Below, in pieces: positions 49,051 through 56,073 of a stretch of DNA of 64,000 nucleotides. A model generated the notes under the pieces. The model did no database searches. It had not been told where the DNA came from and saw nothing but the letters and a program-made list of their open reading frames with translations. The stretch comes from Methylobacter sp. (lineage in GTDB: Bacteria > Pseudomonadota > Gammaproteobacteria > Methylococcales > Methylomonadaceae), in assembly GCA_030679035.1 (NCBI GenBank), contig JAUXTH010000065.1, forward strand, positions 1 through 64,000. The letters are read 5' to 3'. A program made the position numbers and the translations under genes. How positions within the stretch are numbered: the stretch's first letter is position 1; every line of letters starts with the position of its first letter.

Positions 49051-49473
49051 TCATTTTCCGCTCCGATCTGAATCGATTAGAGGAATCAGCCTATTCCGGT
49101 CGTTATTCTGTTTCTCAAGCGCCCTGGCCTGCCTATCCAGTGCGTCTTTTTGTTGGGACTGTGCATCAGCATTACGCTTTAGCGCGTCGACTTCGCTAAT
49201 GCGCAGTTTCCTTGATTCTTCTTCCTGCCTGGCCTTATATTCCGCCAACTCCTTGGCATCATGGTTTGCTTGCCATGCCTTTAAGTTGGCCTCGGCTTGT
49301 TTTTCTTCTTCTGGGCTGCGCTGTTTGATTTCTATTTTTCTTACATCATCCGCATCAGAACATGGAGCAGGCTGATAACTCACTTTTGACCCATCACCCT
49401 TGCACTTGAACACTTCCGCATGAGTCGGCAATGATGCGGTTAATGCAAGCCATAAAATGATAGTTATTTTCAT
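49051..49473 (-). CDS. DUF4124 domain periplasmic protein
   Basis: 140 residues. A signal peptide (MKITIILWLALTASLPTHA) is followed by the DUF4124 domain, EVFKCKGDGSKVSYQPAPCSD, with a Cys pair likely bridged in the periplasm. The remainder (about 50-130) is one long charged helix rich in Glu, Lys, Gln and Ala (KQAEANLKAWQANHDAKELA...), probably a coiled coil. The family is common in gammaproteobacteria and of unknown role. The inverted repeat AGCCCGG / CCGGGCT near 49028-49045 lies beyond its end and could stop transcription. Confidence 0.85.
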   Translation of the reverse strand: MKITIILWLALTASLPTHAEVFKCKGDGSKVSYQPAPCSDADDVRKIEIKQRSPEEEKQAEANLKAWQANHDAKELAEYKARQEEESRKLRISEVDALKRNADAQSQQKDALDRQARALEKQNNDRNRLIPLIDSDRSGK

Positions 49474-49710
49474 AAAACAAGCCTCTGATAAGTCTTAAAA
49501 AGGGCGCGTTATTCTTTCATTTAGAATCAGTTGCGCGTTCAGATGGCGACTATATCATAGCGTCCCTATGTGATAAAATTAAACGCTGTTTAATTGGCTA
49601 ATTGTCGGGAGACAACGCATGCTTTAACTTTAAGCAAGTAAAATCACTTCCCGAGTTTTCGGCTATGTCAGACAGCGATATTATTGCTCACGGAAAGTCA
49701 AGCGGCCTAG

Positions 49711-49795
49711 AGCTTTAGGGTGGATTCGCCGTAAGGCAATCCGCCGCAACTTCGGTAGGCTGATGTCGGCGTTGTGCGTGTGTGACGGTTTGCTA
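49711..49795. repeat. Partial copy of the 3' half of the long repeat
   Basis: This block, starting TAGGGTGGATTCGCC and ending GTGTGTGACGGTTTGCT, is a near-identical copy of 49951-50032 in the adjacent element and of the end of the element at 53875-54106. So the 3' half occurs twice in tandem here. It includes the hairpin GGTGGATT...AATCCGCC. Confidence 0.8.
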
Positions 49796-49808
49796 TCGCG
49801 AAACCATC

Positions 49809-50163
49809 CCCCAAGCGGGACGGGGTTTGTAACCCCGTCCCTAACGTTTTTGCGATGCTTGAGTTTTAACCAATGCAAAACGTTTCGGACGGGGCAACAT
49901 GCCCCGTCCGGCTATCGGTGACAATGGACAAACGCAAAACTGGAGAACTGTAGGGTGGATTCGCCCTAAGGCAATCCGCCGCAACTTCTGTAGGCTGATG
50001 TCGGCGTTGTGCGTGTGTGTGACGGTTTGCTCGGCAACTGCTGATAGCTGGACGGGGCATGTTGCCCCGTCCGAAACGTTTTGCGTGTATTAAATGCAAT
50101 CCCTGAGCTCGGAAATCGTAAAAACGTTAGGGACGGGGTTACAAACCCCGTCCCGCTTGGGGA
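49809..50163. mobile_element. MITE/REP-type element with about 110-base inverted arms
   Basis: The left arm (49809 to about 49918) and right arm (about 50045 to 50163) are inverted copies. Each has two strong hairpins, GGGACGGGG TTTGTAA CCCCGTCCC and CGGACGGGGCAACATGCCCCGTCCG, and the ends read CCCCAAGCGGG / CCCGCTTGGGG. No coding frame exists in it. Left arm and core recur at 53875-54106, with only a few differences, without the right arm. The structure suits a non-autonomous element moved in trans, for example by a REP-associated (RAYT) transposase; no such gene is in the window. Confidence 0.7.
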
Positions 50164-50211
50164 ATATCTATAGTGGATTTGTTGGGCTTTATTGCATTCA
50201 GCCCAACCAAC

Positions 50212-50268
50212 GGCCCTAGCCAGGGCTATCACCGGTAATAAGGGTAAAATCAACAGCAGTTTACGCAT
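50212..50268 (-). pseudogene. Signal-peptide gene fragment cut off by a repeat
   Basis: ATG at 50268 with GGAG seven bases upstream begins a typical signal sequence (MRKLLLILPLLPVIALARA), but after 19 codons the frame enters a GTTGGGCTGAATGC repeat and then the long repeat element, giving meaningless residues. So the start of an exported protein remains and the body is gone. It is divergent from the CpxR-like regulator gene 188 bases away, where cpxP or spy-like targets usually lie; that it was such a gene is a guess. Confidence 0.45.
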
Positions 50269-50456
50269 AAAAAATCTCCGTGTGTTTAATGAAAATGACA
50301 GCGGAATGCGCCTGATTCCGTCCAGTTCAGTATCACGCTAATGCAGGTAAGGCACTGTTATTGAAATGTAAATTCAGGTAAATCCTGCGGACGGATTGTG
50401 GCGGTTGTGATTGTGTAACGTTATGATGCTGCCAACTATGCAATAAGGTGGCGAGT

Positions 50457-51143
50457 GTGACGAAAATTTTGATCATTGATGACGATGTAGAGCTGGCCGG
50501 GCTGTTTAAGGAATATCTGGAGCAGGATGGCTTTTCGGTCGAGGTGATTCATCAGGGCGAGTCCGGGTTGCGTCTGGCTTTGTCGGGAGGCTACCAGCTG
50601 GCGATACTCGACATCATGTTGCCGGATATAAAAGGCACCGAGGTTTTAATCCGCATCCGTATGGAAAGCCGTCTTCCGGTGCTGATGTTTACCGCCAAAG
50701 GCGATGATATTGATCGGATTATCGGCCTGGAATCGGGGGCTGACGATTATGTGCCCAAGCCTTGCACACCCAGGGAACTGGCGGCGCGTATCCGCGCGAT
50801 TTTACGGCGAACTCAGGCTGTAGACGGTGCGGGCAGCAACGGGCCGATTATTGCCGGGCCTTTGAAAATATGGAGTGAAAAACGCAAGGCGTCATGGTTC
50901 GATCAGGATATGGAACTGACCAGTACCGAGTTTAATTTGCTGGAAGCGCTGGCGATGAATTCCGGCCGTATCGTCACCAAGAACGAATTGTCCGAAAAAG
51001 CGCTGGGACGGCCTCTGGCGCGTTTCGATAGAAGTATCGATGTGCATATGAGCAGCATTCGCCAGAAACTGGGCTGTCAGAACGACGGGCGCTCGTATAT
51101 CCAGACGGTGCGCGGACAGGGTTACCAATTGGTAAAGGAGTAG
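50457..51143 (+). CDS. OmpR/CpxR family response regulator
   Basis: 228 residues from the GTG at 50457, which has AAGG seven bases upstream; an earlier GTG at 50448 is too close to that site. The receiver domain has the acidic pocket IIDDD, the phosphate acceptor D52 in LAILDIMLPD, and the conserved Thr and Lys (LMFTAKG, VPKPCTPRE). A winged-helix output domain (about 130-228) ends with RQKLGCQNDGRSYIQTVRGQGYQLV. Length and sequence resemble CpxR. The sensor kinase gene follows after four bases. Confidence 0.93.
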   Translation: MTKILIIDDDVELAGLFKEYLEQDGFSVEVIHQGESGLRLALSGGYQLAILDIMLPDIKGTEVLIRIRMESRLPVLMFTAKGDDIDRIIGLESGADDYVPKPCTPRELAARIRAILRRTQAVDGAGSNGPIIAGPLKIWSEKRKASWFDQDMELTSTEFNLLEALAMNSGRIVTKNELSEKALGRPLARFDRSIDVHMSSIRQKLGCQNDGRSYIQTVRGQGYQLVKE

Positions 51144-51147
51144 TTGC

Positions 51148-52533
51148 ATGGGGCGATTGTTCTGGAAGTTTTTTCTTACTTTTTGGCTGGCATTGCTGGT
51201 GGCCGGTATCGGTGTCGGCACGGCTGTCTGGTTAAGGCATAACGCCTGGGAGGGTGATAAAACGGCCAATCATTCGGTTGATGTCGGACATGCCTCATCG
51301 TTAATCGCTGTCGCCGAGAATGTTATCCGGCATGGCGGTATCGCCGGTTTGCGCAGTTTTCTTGAGGCGATGCGCAATGCTCCTTTTCCGCCGGTTTATG
51401 CAGTTGACGATCAAGACCGGGAACTTTTGCAACGTAGCATAGCGCCCGAGGTTTTGCGGCAGGCACGCACACTGTTCTTGCAGGCCGAGTATCCTGAGGC
51501 GGTCCGTGTGGTGTCGGCGGACGACGGACATCGTTATTTGTTGTTTGTACCGCTGCCCGAACACGGTTTTATCGATCATCCGCCGCCTCCAGGTGATCAT
51601 TCGTTGCATCCGCCCCGACCGCCGGGCGAGCCGCCATCGCCGCTGTTGCCGATTCTGGCCGGCACTTTTGCCAGCCTGCTGTTCAGTGCGGCGCTGGCCT
51701 GGTATTTTGCCAAGCCGATTCGCAGCTTGCGTAATGCTTTTGCCGCGCTGGCCCACGGCAACCTGGATACCCGGGTCGGTGCGTCGATGGGGAAACGCCG
51801 CGATGAGTTATCCGATTTGGGGCAAAATTTCGATCACATGGCCGGACAGATTCATAGTCTGGTGCATGCCCAGCAACGCTTGTTGCATGATGTTTCCCAC
51901 GAATTGCGTTCGCCGCTGGCGCGGATACAGGCTGCTACCGGTCTGGCCCAACAACAACCGGAAAAGACGCAGGCGATGCTGGAGCGTATCGAACGGGAGT
52001 CGCAGCGGATCAGCGATCTGGTCGGCGAGTTATTGGTGCTTTCCCGTCTGGAAGCCGGTGTGCCCTGTAGCGAAAGCTACGATTTCGACATCGGCGGGTT
52101 GCTGGACGATATTGTCGAGGATGCCCGTTTTGAGGCTGAGCAGCATGAGCTTATTCTTAATTATGACGGCATTACGGAAACGCTGGTCAAAGGCCGTAGC
52201 GAATTACTGCATCGCGCTATTGAAAACGTGCTGCGCAATGCGTTGCAGCATTGCAAAAAAGGCGGTGAAGTGTCGGTTGCCGCCCGTTTCGATACCGGTA
52301 AGCACCGTTTGTTGGTGACGGTCGATGATCAGGGCGCTGGCGTTGCCGAAACCGATTTGTCGGCGATTTTTGAGCCGTTTTTCCGGAGCGGCGACCGTAG
52401 CAAGGCCGACAGCATAGGTTTGGGTTTAGCCATCGCCTATCGCTCGATAGAGGCGCACGGCGGACGTATTCAGGCCAGTAACCGCCAGCAAGGCGGATTA
52501 CGTGTCGAAATAGATATTCCTTTTGTTGAGTAA
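51148..52533 (+). CDS. CpxA-like sensor histidine kinase with Pro/His-rich periplasmic tail
   Basis: 461 residues: membrane helix 1 (about 8-28), a periplasmic domain (30-165), helix 2 (167-187), HAMP (188-240), a dimerisation domain with the phospho-acceptor H251 in LLHDVSHELRSPLARIQ, and an ATPase domain with N, G1 and G2 boxes (ENVLRNALQH, VDDQGAGV, IGLGLAIAY). The general plan is that of CpxA. Unusual is the last part of the periplasmic domain, HPPPPGDHSLHPPRPPGEPP at 144-163, rich in Pro and with His 144, 151 and 154, which might bind metal. Co-transcribed with the regulator. Confidence 0.93.
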   Translation: MGRLFWKFFLTFWLALLVAGIGVGTAVWLRHNAWEGDKTANHSVDVGHASSLIAVAENVIRHGGIAGLRSFLEAMRNAPFPPVYAVDDQDRELLQRSIAPEVLRQARTLFLQAEYPEAVRVVSADDGHRYLLFVPLPEHGFIDHPPPPGDHSLHPPRPPGEPPSPLLPILAGTFASLLFSAALAWYFAKPIRSLRNAFAALAHGNLDTRVGASMGKRRDELSDLGQNFDHMAGQIHSLVHAQQRLLHDVSHELRSPLARIQAATGLAQQQPEKTQAMLERIERESQRISDLVGELLVLSRLEAGVPCSESYDFDIGGLLDDIVEDARFEAEQHELILNYDGITETLVKGRSELLHRAIENVLRNALQHCKKGGEVSVAARFDTGKHRLLVTVDDQGAGVAETDLSAIFEPFFRSGDRSKADSIGLGLAIAYRSIEAHGGRIQASNRQQGGLRVEIDIPFVE

Positions 52534-52567
52534 TAAAAGCCCCTGCTCGACGATGTCGGGCAGGGGC
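52532..52567 (-). terminator. Terminator of the EF-hand gene
   Basis: Read leftward, GCCCCTGC / GCAGGGGC with an inner CGA/TCG pairing (52539-52567) is followed by TTTTATT. It lies between the convergent kinase and EF-hand genes and best serves the leftward one; the hairpin alone may act on both. Confidence 0.7.
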
Positions 52568-52577
52568 ATAGCTTAAA

Positions 52578-53516
52578 TTAAACGGATGTCGAGAAATTGC
52601 TGTTTTCCGACGGCTGGTTAGGGTCGGCATAAGCTTGCAGCAATTGCATCATCTTTTTCATGAACTGCGCATCGGCATTTGATGCGGAAGACGTTTCGGT
52701 ACTGCTGCCGGACGAGTTTTTCGAGTCCTCAAAAGCCCTCGCTTCGCTGCCGCTCACCTTGCCGTCACCGTTGACATCGGCGGCATCGAAATTGGCGGCT
52801 ATATCGCTCATTACCTTGGATCTTTCGCTGTCTGTCGAACTCAGCTCTTTTGACATTGAGGTGAGTTGATCTTTGGTAAAGCCTTGATCGTCTTGGCCTC
52901 CATCTGGGGGCGGCGGTGGAGGCATGCCGCCTGCCAACATTTGCATTAACTGCTCACCGGCGCTTGACGTAGAGGAAGAAGATGAAGTGTCGGTGCTGGA
53001 CGAGGCTTGCGATTGTGCATAGACCTGCGCCTCTTTAACGCTCACCGTGCCGTCACCGTTGGTATCGGCAGGATCGCTGTCCTGGTCGGATTGGGTGCTG
53101 TCTGTCGAACTTGCTTGTTGGGTGCCTTGACCGCCACTTGGTGGAGGCGGCGGTGGAGGCATGTCGCCCTGCTGTCCACCTTGATCGTTTTGACCGTCTT
53201 GCAAGCGCATTCTCGGAAACGGCCCATCCAGTTGCGAGGCGATTTTTTCCAATGTCGCCGACATTTCCTCTTTGGTAACCTTGCCGTTGCCGTCGCCATC
53301 CATTTTGGAGAATAGGTCATCTGCGGATGTGGAGCTGTTTGAACTATCCGATTGAGACAATTTGCCAAGCGCAGTTTGCAAATCACTTTTTTCAATATAG
53401 CCTTTCCCCGTGGTATCCATCTTTGAAAACAGATCTTCAGCCATTTTCGATGTATCGGGACGTTGCATGCCCCTCATCATTGCGGAACTACTGCTGTTTA
53501 CACTGCTAATATTCAT
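52578..53516 (-). CDS. EF-hand calcium-binding protein with polyproline tracts
   Basis: 312 residues with four canonical 12-residue EF-hand loops: 34-45 (DTTGKGYIEKSD), 73-84 (DGDGNGKVTKEE), 151-162 (DTNGDGTVSVKE) and 247-258 (DVNGDGKVSGSE). Between them lie Ser/Thr-rich linkers and two polyproline runs (about 120-126 and 199-204) that would need EF-P for smooth translation. The first loop ends in D and may bind less well. No signal peptide is visible, so it is cytoplasmic or exported by another route. Such XopAW-like EF-hand proteins are common and of unknown role. It converges on the CpxRA-like pair. Confidence 0.88.
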   Translation of the reverse strand: MNISSVNSSSSAMMRGMQRPDTSKMAEDLFSKMDTTGKGYIEKSDLQTALGKLSQSDSSNSSTSADDLFSKMDGDGNGKVTKEEMSATLEKIASQLDGPFPRMRLQDGQNDQGGQQGDMPPPPPPPSGGQGTQQASSTDSTQSDQDSDPADTNGDGTVSVKEAQVYAQSQASSSTDTSSSSSTSSAGEQLMQMLAGGMPPPPPPDGGQDDQGFTKDQLTSMSKELSSTDSERSKVMSDIAANFDAADVNGDGKVSGSEARAFEDSKNSSGSSTETSSASNADAQFMKKMMQLLQAYADPNQPSENSNFSTSV

Positions 53517-53874
53517 TGTTTTATCCTCATCTTGGTTGTCATTGCCTGACGGCTGATTAGCCGCCCGATATTGCCGTTCTTGTAAATACTATGCCTGATT
53601 GACACAACAGAACTACATAAGTCCTTGAGCAATATATCGGCCAGTGAGGGGGTAAGAACAGGCTCGGAAAGGTAAAGTTAAGTTAAAGAATGTTAAGGAT
53701 TTTCGGTCGAAGTTAAATTGATAACGTTTGCTGAAAGGACAACCTTGCGAAAACCTGAAGTTTGGTCGTCGATCGGCAAAGTATTGCCGCTGTTGCCGTC
53801 GAGCTGCGACTGTTTCAATGGCTTAACTGCACTGCGGTCGGGTTAGCGATAGCGTACCCGACAAAGCATACATT

Positions 53875-54106
53875 CCCCAAGCGGGACGGGGTTTGTAACC
53901 CCGTCCCTAACGTTTTTTCGATGCTTGAGTTTTAACCAATGCAAAACGTTTCGGACGGGGCAACATGCCCCGTCCGGCTATCGGTGACAATGGACAAACG
54001 CAAAACTGGAGAACTGTAGGGTGGATTCGCCCTAAGGCAATCCGCCGCAACTCCGGTAGGCTGATGTCGGCGTTGTGCGTGTGTGACGGTTTGCTCGGCC
54101 ACTGCT
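53875..54106. repeat. Second copy of the long repeat element (left arm and core)
   Basis: About 232 bases, nearly identical to 49809-50043 (a T/G change, a few changes near 54052, a two-base shorter GT run). It begins CCCCAAGCGGGACGGGG and ends TGCTCGGCCACTGCT. The right inverted arm is missing. The stretch 53517-54235 has no gene that I can support; besides this copy it holds GGGTTAGCGATAGCGTACCCGACAAAGC-like sequence at about 53840-53868, which recurs in decayed form near 55829-55856, and an inverted match to 404-421. Confidence 0.8.
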
Positions 54107-54235
54107 CCTGCGTCGCCTAAAGCGCCTACTGTTGGTGCTCTACCTCCTGCATGACCCACAGGGATGTGGGAAATGCAGATTTTGCAGGGAGCAAAAATCT
54201 GTCCATGCAGTCGTATCGCGAAACCATCCTACTAG

Positions 54236-54475
54236 CTAATCGGCCAGAGGAACCGAACGGTCATAGAGGGTTTCCGGGGCGATGTCTAAGTCGCCCGGCC
54301 AGCACACGGTATCCAATGCAACAAAGGCTTGTTTAAACAAAGAGATGTCTTGCAGACGCGTAAATACGCCCCGATTCAGATAGGGTCGCGCATCAAACAA
54401 GCGATGATCTCCGGTATTAAACCAGAGCTCCAGGGAATAATCTTCACGAGGTACTACGCGGATAACTGCTTCCAT
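54236..54475 (-). CDS. DUF2442 domain protein
   Basis: 79 residues with the DUF2442 pattern: VVPREDYSLELWFNTGDHRLFDARPYL...GVFTRLQDISLFKQAFVALDTVCWPGDLDIAPETLYD. The family is small, cytoplasmic and of unknown function, and is very often coded beside DUF4160, forming a toxin-antitoxin-like pair. Here a remnant of DUF4160 lies directly upstream, eight bases away. Confidence 0.88.
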   Translation of the reverse strand: MEAVIRVVPREDYSLELWFNTGDHRLFDARPYLNRGVFTRLQDISLFKQAFVALDTVCWPGDLDIAPETLYDRSVPLAD

Positions 54476-54483
54476 GGTAATGC

Positions 54484-54600
54484 CTAGCGCAAGGGATCAA
54501 TGGCAAACGGTGTTTGACCATTAACGGCCAGCTCCCAATCTGCAAGCAAGGATTCGCGGTGAATTTCAATCCATGCCTGAACGAGTCGAACTTTTGTCAC
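54484..54600 (-). pseudogene. DUF4160 remnant or short form (38 aa)
   Basis: A GTG at 54600 with GGAG nine bases upstream opens 38 codons: MTKVRLVQAWIEIHRE then LLADWELAVNGQTPFAIDPL. This is the C-terminal half of the DUF4160 family (normally about 80 residues, ending HRDELLANWE...). The N-terminal half, with its HFH-type motif, is not found upstream. Either it is a 5'-deleted gene or a short product started internally. Sits directly before the DUF2442 gene as the full pair would. Confidence 0.6.
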
Positions 54601-54634
54601 AGGAGTTTCTCCACTTTTGGCTTTATTCCTGATC

Positions 54635-54988
54635 TTACAACTTCACTGCAAGTTTTTTGTCTAGCGTTAATAGTTTAATGCCATGCGCGGTGGCCGTGGC
54701 GGCGATAATGGCATCGGGTAATTTGACGCGGTGTTGATGTCTAAATTGTATCGTTAAATCTTCAATCAACGGGCTAATCGCTAAATGCGTCATCCGATCC
54801 AATAGACGGTTGATGGCCTGTTCCTCATCCATAGTCAAATCGGGATAACTCAACAATTCCATCCGAGTGATGGCGCTAAACCCGCAAGCAGGCAGACTGA
54901 TGCCTCTTAAAATAGAGATAGCTTCGTCATTGCCTTTAAGCAAGCCGATGATGGTATTGGTATCAAGCAAATAGCTAAGACCATTCAT
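54635..54988 (-). CDS. PIN-domain toxin, VapC type
   Basis: 117 residues. The PIN nuclease fold is shown by YLLDTNTIIGLLKG with the first catalytic Asp, MELLSYP with the Glu, LPDAIIAATA with the second Asp and LLTLDKKL with the last Asp (D10, E45, D93 and D111 counted from the GTG three bases upstream). VapC toxins cut tRNA or rRNA with Mg2+. I prefer the ATG at 54988. Its start overlaps the antitoxin gene by 14 bases, the standard vapBC order with the antitoxin first. Confidence 0.92.
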   Translation of the reverse strand: MNGLSYLLDTNTIIGLLKGNDEAISILRGISLPACGFSAITRMELLSYPDLTMDEEQAINRLLDRMTHLAISPLIEDLTIQFRHQHRVKLPDAIIAATATAHGIKLLTLDKKLAVKL

Positions 54989-55217
54989 CACGCATCGCCT
55001 GTTGAATCTCTAATGGGTTGCCGCTGAATGAGGGGGAGTTTTTTAGTATCCCGGCAAAGTCGGTCAGTAATTCGGGCTGCTCGGTATGATGGGCTTGTTG
55101 TGTGCGGCGATAGACTAGCGCCAGGTTTTTTAATAATTGCGCAGGGCTAATATGCTCATGTTCTGCCAATTCATTAAGTAGGACAGCCGTTTCATCGTCT
55201 AATTCTATGATTGCCAT
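54975..55217 (-). CDS. Antitoxin of the VapBC pair
   Basis: 80 residues. The first half (MAIIELDDETAVLLNELAEHEHISPAQLLKNLAL) resembles a ribbon-helix-helix DNA-binding domain; the rest, with SFSGNPLEIQQAMRDEW, should wrap the toxin. AGGAGG lies nine bases before the ATG. By analogy it represses its own operon together with VapC. Assigned mainly by size and its overlap with the PIN gene. Confidence 0.82.
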   Translation of the reverse strand: MAIIELDDETAVLLNELAEHEHISPAQLLKNLALVYRRTQQAHHTEQPELLTDFAGILKNSPSFSGNPLEIQQAMRDEWS

Positions 55218-55441
55218 GGTTTATATCCTCCTTTTAAAACTAATAGCTTATGCTTCATCGCTGGGAGAAGTAAAATTTTCTTCAAATTCGCGCAGCTGTT
55301 CGGCATATTGCCAATCAACGTATCGCAGCGATGACAGCCTGTCGCAGTTGCGGCTTGCCTGGCGGCGAATCCAACAAATATCCGTCTACGGCATTTTTTC
55401 GAAATCTTGTGCAGACACGGGCAATCACGGCCAATAGGTTA

Positions 55442-55774
55442 CTATTGGTTTGTCATCGTTTGATCCTTGCTCAGATTGGTCGGGGTTAGCTTTGCCAGCT
55501 TTTCTTTCAGGAGGTCGACTTCCCGTGCAAGGCGATTGTTCTCGCCCATGATTTCCTCAATATTTACGGTTTGCGGGGTTATGATTTCCTCGCTTGTTAT
55601 GGTTTGTATTTCGACCTTGCTTTTATCCTTGACGTAAGTTACGTATTGAGAAAATGGTGAGGTTTCTGGACTGTATTGATCGGCAGCCACTATAAAGGAC
55701 AACATTTCTGGGGTAACTTCGATGTAGTTATGAATTTTGACTAGGATTTTTATATTGCTCACGAGTACGTCCAA
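55442..55774 (-). CDS. Hypothetical protein with C-terminal coiled coil
   Basis: 110 residues from a TTG at 55774; a GTG four codons further on is as likely, and neither has a clear ribosome binding site. The C-terminal half (IEEIMGENNRLAREVDLLKEKLAKL) has a heptad pattern of a coiled coil. No family is recognised. Its 5' side (55775-55931) contains repeat-like sequence, so the gene may be 5'-truncated. Between it and vapB (55218-55441) I see no gene, only short broken frames. Confidence 0.4.
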   Translation of the reverse strand: MDVLVSNIKILVKIHNYIEVTPEMLSFIVAADQYSPETSPFSQYVTYVKDKSKVEIQTITSEEIITPQTVNIEEIMGENNRLAREVDLLKEKLAKLTPTNLSKDQTMTNQ

Positions 55775-56073
55775 AAGTTGTGCGCCATTCTTGGGGCGGG
55801 TTAATTAAGCGGCAGGGTTCATAGGTTAGCGATAGTATAACCCGAGAAAGCATACATTCTACCGTGTGTGTTGAGTTACCGTAAGGGGTAATGGTAAACG
55901 GGCTGGGCCACTTTGACCGCGCCAGTGCCATGTCGCCAACCTCTCCGCATTAAATGCGGATATTGTGCGGCGTTGTCTCCGCAACAGTTCGAACATAAAA
56001 ATAAAGACTTTTCTCCAAGTCCATCCCTTGCTGCTACAATGCGCGCATCTTAAACTGCACAAGAACTCAAAAA

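Noticed and set aside
49681-50099. Several frames of 60-77 codons in the repeat patch
   Set aside because: They recur because the DNA is repeated, including the inverted copy; the sequence is hairpin-rich and non-coding.
49711-50163. Possible CRISPR array
   Set aside because: Repeats are long, inverted and not regularly spaced; no cas gene is near.
55207-55437. Frames between vapB and the coiled-coil gene
   Set aside because: Short broken frames on both strands without start sites; possibly gene remains but not identifiable.
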